From contig JACQYF010000082.1 in NCBI GenBank assembly GCA_016208315.1, positions 54,941-118,940 on the forward strand: a stretch of 64,000 bases of DNA, written 5' to 3'. The notes below the pieces were generated by a model that saw nothing but the letters and a program-made list of their open reading frames with translations, did no database searches and had not been told where the DNA came from. This DNA is from Chloroflexota bacterium (GTDB lineage Bacteria > Chloroflexota > Anaerolineae > UBA4142). Numbering within the stretch: position 1 is the first letter of the stretch; every line of letters begins with the position of its first letter. This document shows, one piece after another, positions 8,651 to 16,602 of this stretch. The position numbers and the translations under genes are program-made.

Positions 8651-9461
8651 CGGCCTCTGCCAGCCAGTTCGGCATCGCCGTATCAATCGCCGCGACAAAC
8701 TCTTGGGCGCGTCCGAACCAGTACTCGGCGTCCGCGCGGTTAAATTCTACGTCGTGGTCATAGTCGGCTTTGATGCGCTCCTCGGCCGCGCGGCCTACCA
8801 AGCCCTTGAATTTGCGATCTACCAAGCCCTTGCGGAAAAAATGGTTGCCAAATAGTGAGTCGGTGCCGGCGTGCGATTTGGCAACAAAGCCCTTGGTCGC
8901 GAGCGCTGCATCGGCGGCATAGAGGACAGCATAGTAGGACATCGAGATCGCATTGCGGTAGCCGCCTAGATCAATGACTGGCTGAACAAGCCGCAAGTTC
9001 TCTTTGGCATCTTTGATTAGTTTTTCCGCCACGTGGCGGCGGTCAATGTCGAGTCTTGGCAAGGGGGCTCCTTCCAGCAGAATGCCGCGATGCGCGACAT
9101 TGTAGATCAGCGGACTCACGGTAATGTCGCGGGCTAACCTGTCGGCGCGGTATAGGAAGACGTGGACGTCCATGAACTCGCTATCCAAGTCCAGCGCGAG
9201 TTCTTTGAGCGATTGTTCTTGCTCGGGCGTCACATCGTCGTAGACGAGAAAGAGGTCAATGTCGGAGCCGGGGCGCGGCTTGCCGTAAACGCGCGAGCCG
9301 TAGAGGACGACACTTTTCATCTCGCCGTTAGGCAGCACCGCGCGCGCCCGCCGCCGAAAGCGCTGGACGCTGCGCCATTCCCGCGTCGTCAAGCCCCACC
9401 GCGGTGGCGCGGCGCGGGTTCTAGTTCGCCGCTGCTTAGTAGGAAGGAGCCGATTTGCCAT
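8640..9461 (-). CDS. Single-chain MNT-HEPN protein (nucleotidyltransferase fused to HEPN domain), copy 1
   Basis: 273 residues. The N-terminal half is a minimal nucleotidyltransferase: LYGSRVYGKPRPGSDIDLF has the G55-S56 and D67/D69 catalytic pattern. The C-terminal half is a HEPN-type helical domain (YRNAISMSYYAVLYAADAAL, then a conserved ADYD segment). Separate MNT and HEPN genes form toxin-antitoxin pairs in which MNT AMPylates the HEPN RNase; here both are in one chain. A paralogue lies at 43361-44173. The ATG follows a promoter by 9 nt with no ribosome site, so the mRNA is probably leaderless. The stop codon lies in a heptamer array. Confidence 0.82.
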   Translation of the reverse strand: MANRLLPTKQRRTRTRAAPPRWGLTTREWRSVQRFRRRARAVLPNGEMKSVVLYGSRVYGKPRPGSDIDLFLVYDDVTPEQEQSLKELALDLDSEFMDVHVFLYRADRLARDITVSPLIYNVAHRGILLEGAPLPRLDIDRRHVAEKLIKDAKENLRLVQPVIDLGGYRNAISMSYYAVLYAADAALATKGFVAKSHAGTDSLFGNHFFRKGLVDRKFKGLVGRAAEERIKADYDHDVEFNRADAEYWFGRAQEFVAAIDTAMPNWLAEAGEQ

Positions 9462-9470
9462 TGCACCCAG

Positions 9471-9499
9471 ATTATAGCATTGTCGGGGGATTTGCTCAA
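9471..9499 (-). promoter_or_regulatory. Sigma-70-like promoter of MNT-HEPN copy 1 (leaderless)
   Basis: On the minus strand: TTGAGC (9499-9494), 17-nt spacer, TATAAT (9476-9471), then 9 nt to the ATG. A transcription start 6-9 nt after the -10 box would fall at or next to the start codon. The same arrangement, including the ATGC just before TATAAT, precedes copy 2 at 44180-44208. Confidence 0.75.
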
Positions 9500-9505
9500 A
9501 CGCGA

Positions 9506-9582
9506 GTCAGTCAACAGTAAACAGTGAACAGTCAACGGTATTCACCGTTCACTGTTGACTGTTCACTGTTTACTGTTCACTG
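9506..9582. repeat. Heptamer repeat array, fold-back arrangement
   Basis: AGTCAAC/AGTAAAC/AGTGAAC units run into their reverse complement (GTTCACT, GTTGACT, GTTTACT). Together they could form a long imperfect hairpin between the esterase gene and the MNT-HEPN promoter. The array supplies the TGA stop of the esterase (…AGC CAG TGA). Confidence 0.82.
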
Positions 9583-10590
9583 GCTCTTCAGGTGTTTGTC
9601 GAAAAAGTCGGCGGTCATTTTGGCCAGGTCGGCCAAACTTGGGCTGATCGCGCCGCCAACGGGCGCAAAGCTGTGGCCGGCATTTTTCACCATGACGAGC
9701 GTTGCGGGCACGCCCGCCGCTTGCAGCCGGTCGTACAGTTCTTGTGATTGGGCCGGTGGCACGGTTGTGTCCTGATCGCCCTGCAGGATGAGGAACGGAG
9801 GATCATCTTTGGTGATGTACGTGACCGGGCTGGCTTGCGCCAAGATGGGGTCGCGCGGGGACGTGACGCCAAATACCTCTTTGCCGAGCTTGGCTTGGGA
9901 TTGGATAAAGCCGCTTGCCGTCAAATCTGACGGGCCGAATAAATCCACCACGGCTTGAACGCGGCTGGACTGATCGAGGTATTCGCCCACATCAAAGCCC
10001 GCGCTCTTGTCGGTCACACCCAGCATCGCGACCAGATGCCCGCCCGCGCTCCCACCGATCGCGCCGATCCGGTTGGGGTCGAGGTTGTACGTCGCCGCGT
10101 TCGCGCGCAGGTAGCGGATCGCGCATTTCACATCCTGGATTTGCGCGGGCCATTTATGCTCTGGCGCGAGGCGATAGTTGATCGAAGCGACGAGATAGCC
10201 GCGGCGGGCGAGTTCAGGCAGATCGCGTATGCCCGCGCCGCTGTCCTTGTCGCCTGAACGCCAACCGCCGCCGTGAACATAGACCACGACGGGCGCGGGC
10301 TTGCCATTCAAACTTTTCGGCGGATAGATGTCCATCTTGAGCGCGACGCCGCCGGCGGTGCAGTACGTGACATCCTTTTGCGCTTGACCGAGGCGCGCGG
10401 GCGTCGCCTGGGCCGGTCGCGGCGCGACGGTGGGCGCGGGCGATACAGTGGTTGTCGGCGCAACGAGAGTAGGACTGGGGTTGACGGTTGGGGTCGCTGG
10501 CGCGAGCGTTGGCGCGTCCGGCGAACTGCAACTCACGAGCAAGAGCGCAACTAGCGCGACGAACAAGGTGGCGGCGGATTGGGTTTTCAT
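9577..10590 (-). CDS. Lipoprotein alpha/beta hydrolase (esterase, HSL/BD-FAE-like)
   Basis: 337 residues. A lipoprotein signal peptide (hydrophobic stretch, lipobox LVSC with Cys at about 21) is followed by a Pro/Thr-rich linker to about residue 70, then the hydrolase fold. Catalytic features: oxyanion motif HGGGW, nucleophile elbow GGSAGG, acid in QGDQDTTVP, and histidine in NAGHSF. The family cleaves small esters or acyl groups; substrate unknown. AAAGGAG precedes the ATG by about 4 nt. The protein is expected on the outer face of the membrane. Its stop codon is in the heptamer array. Confidence 0.87.
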   Translation of the reverse strand: MKTQSAATLFVALVALLLVSCSSPDAPTLAPATPTVNPSPTLVAPTTTVSPAPTVAPRPAQATPARLGQAQKDVTYCTAGGVALKMDIYPPKSLNGKPAPVVVYVHGGGWRSGDKDSGAGIRDLPELARRGYLVASINYRLAPEHKWPAQIQDVKCAIRYLRANAATYNLDPNRIGAIGGSAGGHLVAMLGVTDKSAGFDVGEYLDQSSRVQAVVDLFGPSDLTASGFIQSQAKLGKEVFGVTSPRDPILAQASPVTYITKDDPPFLILQGDQDTTVPPAQSQELYDRLQAAGVPATLVMVKNAGHSFAPVGGAISPSLADLAKMTADFFDKHLKSQ

Positions 10591-10677
10591 TTTGCTCCTT
10601 TCAACGCGAATCTGAAACGATTGTCGCGCCTGCGGATTAACGCAAAATGAAGGGGCTGTAAAATGAGTGAAAAATCG

Positions 10678-11445
10678 TCACGCGTATCCCGCGTTCGCCG
10701 CTGCCAAATCCATTCCAATTGTCAGCACGCGCTCGCCGGGCAAATTCACCTCACGCGCGAGTTCGCGGAGATCAATCGTCTTGAGATAGCGCTTGCAGTT
10801 TTCGCAGGTGTACAGCCGGTAGGCGCCGTGGCCGCCGGGATAGTAACCGAGTTTCTCCGGCTCTTGTTCGCCGCAAAACGGGCAGGTCGTGCGGTGAAAA
10901 GTCCATTCGGTATCGCAGCGCGAGCACAGCAGCCGGCGCGCGCCGCTCTCTTTTTCCAGCGCGGCGAAATCCGGCTCGCCGCCGCACACCGGGCAATCCG
11001 CGCGATACCACGCGGCGTCATCAATAAGCGCTTGATGCTCGCGCGCAAACGCGGCGAGGAACGGATGGAGCGCGTTGTTGAGCACGAAAGATTGGAGATT
11101 GGAGATTGGAGATTGGAGATTGGTAATTAGTAATTGATGGTTGGTGCCTGAAATGTACTCGCGAGCCAATTTACCACTGTGGGCTGGATCGTTTCCGAAA
11201 AGCTCGGCGAGGTGGTTGAATTCGTCTGCATCACTTGCACGATGGCGCGCGGCGACGCGGCAGGTCTCTTGGAACAAGCGCGCGAACGCGTTCCAGTCGA
11301 GGACGAGTTCGTTCGCGCGCAAGATCGGCTCTCCGCGCGCCAACCGCGCCCGCGCCTCATCACTTCCAACTTCTCCCTCAGACCCCGAGGGATCGAGGGG
11401 CAACTTCCAACTTCCAACTTCCAACTTACTTCGCGCTTCCAGCAC
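10678..11445 (-). CDS. fdhE: FdhE-like formate dehydrogenase accessory protein with repeat-derived insert
   Basis: About 255 residues (GTG start, weakly supported). The C-terminal two thirds match FdhE: four CxxC pairs (CPVCGG, CSRC, CPFCG, CENC) for a rubredoxin-like iron site, then KTIDLRELAREV. FdhE acts in maturation of periplasmic selenocysteine formate dehydrogenases, which fits the locus. Two anomalies: the N-terminus (KLEVGSWKL) and an internal stretch (TNLQSPISNLQS, about residues 108-119) are translations of heptamer repeats, so the protein carries an in-frame repeat insertion and perhaps a damaged start. Function may be retained because all CxxC motifs are intact. Confidence 0.8.
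   Translation of the reverse strand: MLEARSKLEVGSWKLPLDPSGSEGEVGSDEARARLARGEPILRANELVLDWNAFARLFQETCRVAARHRASDADEFNHLAELFGNDPAHSGKLAREYISGTNHQLLITNLQSPISNLQSFVLNNALHPFLAAFAREHQALIDDAAWYRADCPVCGGEPDFAALEKESGARRLLCSRCDTEWTFHRTTCPFCGEQEPEKLGYYPGGHGAYRLYTCENCKRYLKTIDLRELAREVNLPGERVLTIGMDLAAANAGYA
11091..11145. repeat. Heptamer repeat (GATTGGA) inside the FdhE coding region
   Basis: Four or more GATTGGA units (11091-11122), then degenerate TAATTAGTAATTGATGG. The array is read through in frame; a 7-bp unit translated over three frames gives a 7-residue periodicity (LQSPISN). Confidence 0.8.
11401..11429. repeat. Heptamer repeat (AACTTCC) at the lipoprotein/FdhE junction
   Basis: Tandem AACTTCC units overlap the end of the broken lipoprotein gene and the N-terminal codons of FdhE. 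A single further unit occurs at about 11367. It is a different heptamer from the CAGTGAA arrays, so several repeat types coexist. Confidence 0.75.
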
Positions 11446-12402
11446 CGCGGGAAATTGTCGCCACGCTAAAGGTTTGATAGCCGGACCAACTGCCCACGTT
11501 GCCGGCGTTGTCGGTTGCGCTCACGCGCCAGCGATAATCCGTGCCGCACGCCGGCGCGAACGATACGGAATTGCCGCCCTGATTGTTCCACGCTTTATCG
11601 GCGACGTACGAACGCCCAGCCCAACGCTGCAACTCGACATCGTAATCGCGAATGCCGCTCGGGTCCGAGGGCGCTCGCCAGATCAAATTGGTCTGACCGC
11701 ATTGTACCAAAACTCCGCCAATTGGCGAAATTTGGGTTGGCGCGCCGGGCCCTTGCGTATCGCCCGGCGTCGGCGAACGAGTGAACGTTGCGGTCGGCGG
11801 CGGGGTGCGCGTCCAAGTCGGCGTCGCTTGAGGCAACGGGCCGGGTGTTCTCGTAGGCGTGGATGGCCGGACCGGTGTCCGAGTGGCGGTGACAAAACGG
11901 GTGGCTGTCGAGGTCGCGCCGCTCGGCCGCGTTGCGGTCGGCTCGGTGCGCGCGGCGGTGGGCGAGCCGGTCGGCGTGATCGCGCTCGCGCCGATGGTGA
12001 CTATGGCTTCGGCATAAGGGCCCCACGCGCCTGCGCTGTTCTGCGCGCGCAGCCCCACGCGCCTGCGCTGTTCTGCGCGCGCACCATCAAGGTGTAATTT
12101 CCCGGCCCTGGCGGCGACCACGACTGTTTGGTTGTGACGAGAGTTTCGGCTGGATTGGGATTCGGCTCAGTGTGAACTGCGGCCCCGTTCACGGAGAGTT
12201 CGACCTGAACGATTTGCAAGGGATCGCTGGAATGAGAGACCACTTGCAGAGGCGCGAGCGGAACGCGGCTGCCGTCGAGCGGCGCGTCAATCCACGATCT
12301 AGGCGCGGCCGGTGATGCGCTCTTTTGGGATTGGATCGGATCGCAGCCCGCTATCAACATCGCGGACAGCAGGGCCAGTAGCAACGGGCAAGAGCATTTC
12401 AT
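11426..12402 (-). pseudogene. Surface lipoprotein with Thr/Pro-rich linker, frameshifted by a 32-bp duplication
   Basis: The 5' part (12402 to about 12020) starts at an ATG with GGAGGT 7 nt upstream and encodes a lipoprotein signal (lipobox LIAGC) and an Ig/FN3-like domain up to RAQNSAGAWG. The frame then breaks at an exact 32-bp tandem duplication (12020-12051 and 12052-12083). Deleting one copy restores an open frame through PYAEAIVTIG, a long Thr/Pro-rich linker and a C-terminal FN3-like domain (WRAPSDPSG, WRVSATDNAGN). The intact protein would be about 314 residues. As written only the first domain is made. Located between the LysM protein and FdhE. Confidence 0.8.
12020..12083. repeat. 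Exact 32-bp tandem duplication
   Basis: Two identical adjacent copies, 12020-12051 and 12052-12083, beginning GCCCCACGCG. Thirty-two is not a multiple of three, so the extra copy shifts the lipoprotein reading frame. It may be a recent slippage event, a reversible phase switch or an assembly error. Confidence 0.92.
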
Positions 12403-12426
12403 GGCTTGGACCTCCGCTCATGTTGA

Positions 12427-14871
12427 TCACGGATTAAAGTGCGTCACCGCGAGCGTAAAGTTGCCGTACTTGGAATAACACGCGTATTCGCCGCCGATGT
12501 TCACGCCTTCGTCGGTCGGAAAACTTTCGTCGTTGCCGCGGAATACAAAACCATAATTGGGGCGCGTCCCCTGTATCCATTCTTTTACCAAGCTGGTCAC
12601 GTCAATCGAATACGTCCAATTCGGCGCCGGCCCCGTTTGCAAATAATCTTCAGCCGGGATGACATTTGGAAGGAACTGGTTGCCCCAGGGATTGCCTTTC
12701 CAGTCCGCGGTCCCGAGCATCAGGTTCGTGCCCAGGTCCACGTTCTTGCCGACGTTTTCTGGCCCACCATAAACAGGCGGGCAGTAAATATGCGTCGTGT
12801 TATAGTTCAGCCGCGCCTCGACAATCGGAGTTGGCAGCCCGGCAAGATCAAACCAAACGGCGCCGCGATAGACCGTATCGTAATAGTCAAAGCAATTGGT
12901 CATGAACTCCCAGCGGTAACCGGCGGCAATCGCGCCCGGGCCTTCGGGCGGCGGCGCTTTCGTGCCGCACTGCCAGTTGTCTTCCACCCACACGGAAGCG
13001 CTTCGCCACATCGAATCGCCCGGCTTGAGATTCGTAATCTTGACGCCGGTCGAACCGCTCTTATCTTTCAGACAAAAGGAATTGCTGTCATCGGACTCGA
13101 CGACTCCTTCTAGGGTCTTTTTGAACGCGCGAACACGGTAACAGTTCGTGTACTGCGGGGACGGCCACGGGAATAGGGCCAAGGTCAAATCCCCTTCGTC
13201 CACTTCTTTGACCAGCGCGTTCAGCTTGTACACTCGATAGCCATCCGGCTCGCCGACGTTGACGCAGTTGGGAGTGACACAGAACCCCTCGTCCCATTGC
13301 CAAACCAAAACCGCATAGCCACCCTTGATGGCTTCCTGGCAGATCGGACCCAAGAGCACCAGCAACAGCCCCGGCAAGTGCTCGGCGCACTTTTTCGGGT
13401 CGCCGGTGCTGCTGAGATTGGATGGAGAATTGAGCCAATAATTCGACGGCGGCAAACCGCCGCCCATTGGCTTGAAGGCGATTTCACCCGCCAACTTGAA
13501 TTTGTCGCCGGCCCAGACGACGGGACCCGAGTCTTGGTTCTTGATCGTCTGTTTCGTTTTGCCGAGATAGACCAGCGTGTCGCCGTTCCAACCCCAACAT
13601 TCGAGCGCGATCGTGTTGATGCCGGGCGGCAGAGCGTTGAGATAAGGACTCACGTCAAAGTCGCCGTTCTTGTCGGGCGTGATGAACGTGTTCGGCGCCG
13701 GTGGGATGCGCTTCCAGGAAGCGCCGTTGATCGAAAGGTAGCAATAGACCTTATCCACTTTCTCCGAGACGCTCAGTTTGCCTTTGCCGAGTTGCGGGCC
13801 TTTGGGCGCGGCGGCATCGCATGACGGACTGGCAATCTTGACCTTGACCTGGTTGCTCGGCGATTCGCCTTTCGTGTTGAACGCCGTGATGTAATAGTAC
13901 CATTCGCCGCTGTACAAGTTAGGGTCGCTGTACTCGAACGGCTGCGGCTGGGAATAGGCGTCGAGCGTCGCGATGCGCGTAAATAACAGCTCGGTCGGAT
14001 CGAACCGATAGACGAAAAAGCCATCCTCGTTGCTCGACTTGTCTTGGACGAGCAAATTGGCGGTGCAGCTCGTGATTTTCAGCCAAATCGTCGGCGCTTG
14101 AGGCGGCTTGACCGCGCCGAACAAGTACTTGGCGAGCAGGAACTTGAGGGGATTGGGATTGCCGGGCGGCGGCTGCGGCGGATCGCTTGGCGGCGTTGGA
14201 GTCGGCTCCGGCGCGATAGGCGTCTGCTCTGCGACCGGCGCGGGAGGTCCCGGCGTCGGGATCGCGACCGGGACCGAAATGGTTTCGCCGGGCGGGAGTG
14301 GATTATTGGGATTGACTTGCGGATTCAGCGCGACGATTTCTTGCGGGGTGATTTTCTGCTTTTGCGCGACCGAGGCAACCGTGTCGCCCGGCTTGACCGG
14401 GTACGGCGCTTGAACAATGGAGGGCGGCAAAACTGCCGCGGTTACGCGCACGACGTTCGATTGGCTCACGCGCTCATCGGCATCGGTCGCGCGCACGACC
14501 AAGACGTGCTCGCCTTCCGTCGCCGGCGTCCAGGTCCAAAACGCGCTGAACTGCGAGAGCGCGGACCCCGCGGGCGCGTTTTTCGTTTGCAGCCGCGCGC
14601 CGTCCACCCACAACTCGAGCGCGAGGATGGGTTTGGCCCCGATCGCTTCCGCGCTAATATTCGTGATTTGATTCAGTGGCACTGTGCTGGCGTTGAGCGG
14701 CGTGGTGAGGGTGACGACCAGTGGCATGGCGTTTGGCGGGAGTTGCTGCGCCACAGTCGGGACTTGCATGGCAAGCAGGGCGATACCGCCGCCGACCACA
14801 AACGCCAAGAGCGCGAGAATCAAACAGCCGAACAGCCAGCGTGAGATGGAGGGCGACTTGTAGCTTGACAT
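12427..14871 (-). CDS. Membrane-anchored LysM surface protein with C-terminal DNRLRE-like domain
   Basis: 814 residues. One N-terminal transmembrane anchor (about 12-35), an Ig-like domain (to about 145), a LysM module (YPVKPGDTVASVAQ, about 155-200), a Pro-rich linker (about 205-245), FN3-like segments, and a C-terminal domain (about 650-814) with WFDLAGLP and VTSLVKEWIQGTRPNYGFV, typical of DNRLRE/CBM96-like modules of secreted multi-domain proteins. It probably binds peptidoglycan or sheath polymer outside the membrane. It sits within the formate dehydrogenase gene string but has no evident redox role. Confidence 0.78.
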   Translation of the reverse strand: MSSYKSPSISRWLFGCLILALLAFVVGGGIALLAMQVPTVAQQLPPNAMPLVVTLTTPLNASTVPLNQITNISAEAIGAKPILALELWVDGARLQTKNAPAGSALSQFSAFWTWTPATEGEHVLVVRATDADERVSQSNVVRVTAAVLPPSIVQAPYPVKPGDTVASVAQKQKITPQEIVALNPQVNPNNPLPPGETISVPVAIPTPGPPAPVAEQTPIAPEPTPTPPSDPPQPPPGNPNPLKFLLAKYLFGAVKPPQAPTIWLKITSCTANLLVQDKSSNEDGFFVYRFDPTELLFTRIATLDAYSQPQPFEYSDPNLYSGEWYYYITAFNTKGESPSNQVKVKIASPSCDAAAPKGPQLGKGKLSVSEKVDKVYCYLSINGASWKRIPPAPNTFITPDKNGDFDVSPYLNALPPGINTIALECWGWNGDTLVYLGKTKQTIKNQDSGPVVWAGDKFKLAGEIAFKPMGGGLPPSNYWLNSPSNLSSTGDPKKCAEHLPGLLLVLLGPICQEAIKGGYAVLVWQWDEGFCVTPNCVNVGEPDGYRVYKLNALVKEVDEGDLTLALFPWPSPQYTNCYRVRAFKKTLEGVVESDDSNSFCLKDKSGSTGVKITNLKPGDSMWRSASVWVEDNWQCGTKAPPPEGPGAIAAGYRWEFMTNCFDYYDTVYRGAVWFDLAGLPTPIVEARLNYNTTHIYCPPVYGGPENVGKNVDLGTNLMLGTADWKGNPWGNQFLPNVIPAEDYLQTGPAPNWTYSIDVTSLVKEWIQGTRPNYGFVFRGNDESFPTDEGVNIGGEYACYSKYGNFTLAVTHFNP

Positions 14872-14941
14872 GGCTCTCGATCCTTTCCGCTCAGTGCCGG
14901 CGGGCCAGCCAGCGATCTTTAAGAGGTTGTTCCAAAAGTGT

Positions 14942-14989
14942 TTGACGGCGGCATCCTTCGACTGCCGCTCAGGACGATGCCGCCGTCAA
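14942..14989. repeat. Inverted repeat, 14-bp arms, between surface protein and cytochrome b genes
   Basis: TTGACGGCGGCATC (14942-14955) and its exact reverse complement (14976-14989) flank a 20-nt loop containing TTCGACTGCCGCTCAGGA. It follows the cytochrome b gene (reading leftward) and could act as a weak terminator or RNA-processing hairpin; there is no T-run. Confidence 0.7.
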
Positions 14990-15007
14990 TACTGCGAAGA
15001 CAACTCT

Positions 15008-15697
15008 TTACTGCCGCTTGCGCCAGACGCGGTCCGCCAGCCACTTGCCGTGGTGTTCCCGCGCGTATTCTTCCGTTACCGTGCCTTCAAACATCGAGGT
15101 GATGGATTCGCGGTGCAGCGGATGGACCGCGACGAGATAGACATGCAGCATGAACAACAGCACGGTCGCGATCACCGAGAGATCGTGCAGCACGACGCTC
15201 CACAGGAACACGTTCGCGGGCACCGCGCCTTTGCCGAACCACATCACCAGCCCTGTGACGGTAAATAGCACGAAGGTGATGATCTGCGTCAGCGCGTTGA
15301 ACTTTTGTCCCGCGTTGTACTTGCCCTGCGGCGGGATCGCGCCCATTTTGCCATGCGAATAGTAATCCCACGCGTTTTTCAGCCAGCCGATGTCGTCCTT
15401 GCCCCACGTAAACGAATCTTTGAGCGAGTAGAAAAAGTCGCGCGGCGAAAAGATCAGGTAGAACAGCGGCGCGGCGATGAACACGACCGCCGCGACGCGG
15501 TGCGCCAGGCGAGCCGCCTCGCCGGCCCCGCCGACCGTGAAGGGCTGAAACCACGGGACGTAGATGAACAGGCCGGTGCCCAGGAGGACGGTAAACGCGC
15601 AAAAGTGGATCCAGTGCGCCAGACGCTCCGCGCCCGTAAAGCGCATGACGAGCACTTGGCGTTCGGCCGCGCCGACTTGAGTAACTGCGGTTGCCAT
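15008..15697 (-). CDS. Formate dehydrogenase cytochrome b subunit (FdnI/FdoI-like)
   Basis: 229 residues with four hydrophobic helices and conserved histidines suited to bind two b hemes (RLAHWIHF, LHDLSV, LHVYLVAVHPLH). Family members take electrons from the FeS subunit and reduce quinone in the membrane. GAGGAG lies 7 nt before the ATG. It starts 12 nt after the FeS subunit gene, as the third gene of the dehydrogenase operon. Confidence 0.88.
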   Translation of the reverse strand: MATAVTQVGAAERQVLVMRFTGAERLAHWIHFCAFTVLLGTGLFIYVPWFQPFTVGGAGEAARLAHRVAAVVFIAAPLFYLIFSPRDFFYSLKDSFTWGKDDIGWLKNAWDYYSHGKMGAIPPQGKYNAGQKFNALTQIITFVLFTVTGLVMWFGKGAVPANVFLWSVVLHDLSVIATVLLFMLHVYLVAVHPLHRESITSMFEGTVTEEYAREHHGKWLADRVWRKRQ

Positions 15698-15709
15698 CTT
15701 ATTTCTCCT

Positions 15710-16513
15710 CTACTGGCCCGCCGGCTCGTGATGGTTCAACCCATCGCGGCGCGTCAGGAACATGTTGATCGCGAGTCCAACGGCCGTGAGTCCGGCGGCC
15801 ACGTAGCCAAACGGCTGGACGAGGTTCTGCCACAAGTTCACTTCGGCCGGATATTCGGGCGCGCCGGGCAGGCCATACGCCTGGGGCGGCGCGCTCAGAA
15901 CGTACAGGCGCCGCAGTCCGCCCAGTTCAGTCTCTCCGTAGATGCCGGCTTGCGCCTGGCCCCTTGCCTTGAGCGCGTCCACGCGCTTTTTCGCGATATT
16001 GAGCATTGCGGTGCGCTCGCCGAATTGCAGCGCGCCGGGCGGGCAGGTCTTGACGCACGCGGGCGCCAGGCCCTGCGTTACCCGGTCCTGGCAGAGGTTG
16101 CACTTGCTCGCCTTGGCATCGCCGGTCAGTTGATTTATTACTTCCATGCGAGGCACGTCGAATGGACACGCTTGGGTGCAGTACGCGCAGCCGTTGCACA
16201 GATCGCGCTCGAACGAAACAAAGCCCGTCGCATTCTGCTTGAGCGCGGTCGTGGGACAAACGTCCACGCACGGCGCGTTCGTGCAGTGGAGACAGCCAAA
16301 GGGCAGATAGAGCCACTGCAATTTGCCGCCCGATTCATATTCGTTAAAGCGCACGCGCAGCCACGTATTCGACGCGAGGTCCTTGGGGTTTTCGTACGAG
16401 CCGGTCTGGGTCGTCTTGCTCGCCTCCAGGTCCCACCACTGCTTGCACGCCACCTGGCACCCGCGACAGCCGTGGCACTTCGAAGTGTCTACGAGAAGGG
16501 TTACTTGAGCCAT
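15710..16513 (-). CDS. Formate dehydrogenase iron-sulfur subunit (FdnH-like)
   Basis: 267 residues. Four ferredoxin-type clusters are visible: CHGCRGCQVAC near the N-terminus, CLHCTNAPCVDVCP, CNGCAYCTQACPF and CNLCQDR...CVKTCP. A single hydrophobic segment near the C-terminus (about 230-250) anchors the subunit, as in E. coli FdnH. It passes electrons from the molybdenum or tungsten subunit to the cytochrome b. AAGGTG lies about 7 nt before the ATG. It is separated from the catalytic gene by a repeat array. Confidence 0.92.
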   Translation of the reverse strand: MAQVTLLVDTSKCHGCRGCQVACKQWWDLEASKTTQTGSYENPKDLASNTWLRVRFNEYESGGKLQWLYLPFGCLHCTNAPCVDVCPTTALKQNATGFVSFERDLCNGCAYCTQACPFDVPRMEVINQLTGDAKASKCNLCQDRVTQGLAPACVKTCPPGALQFGERTAMLNIAKKRVDALKARGQAQAGIYGETELGGLRRLYVLSAPPQAYGLPGAPEYPAEVNLWQNLVQPFGYVAAGLTAVGLAINMFLTRRDGLNHHEPAGQ

Positions 16514-16515
16514 AT

Positions 16516-16602
16516 TGTCACCTTTGGGAAGTTGAATAGTTGGCTAGTTTCATAGTTTCATAGTCAAGCGGTAGACTATTCAACTACTGAACTATGCAAC
16601 TA
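16516..16602. repeat. Heptamer-type repeat (ATAGTTT / CAACTAT) between the two formate dehydrogenase genes
   Basis: Units TAGTTTCA, ATAGTTG and, after 16560, their complements ACTATTCAACTA, ACTATGCAACTA and TATCAAAC. It is a fold-back array of a third heptamer type, related to 46157-46240. Its edge supplies the TGA stop of the catalytic subunit (AAA GTT TGA TAG). Confidence 0.78.
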
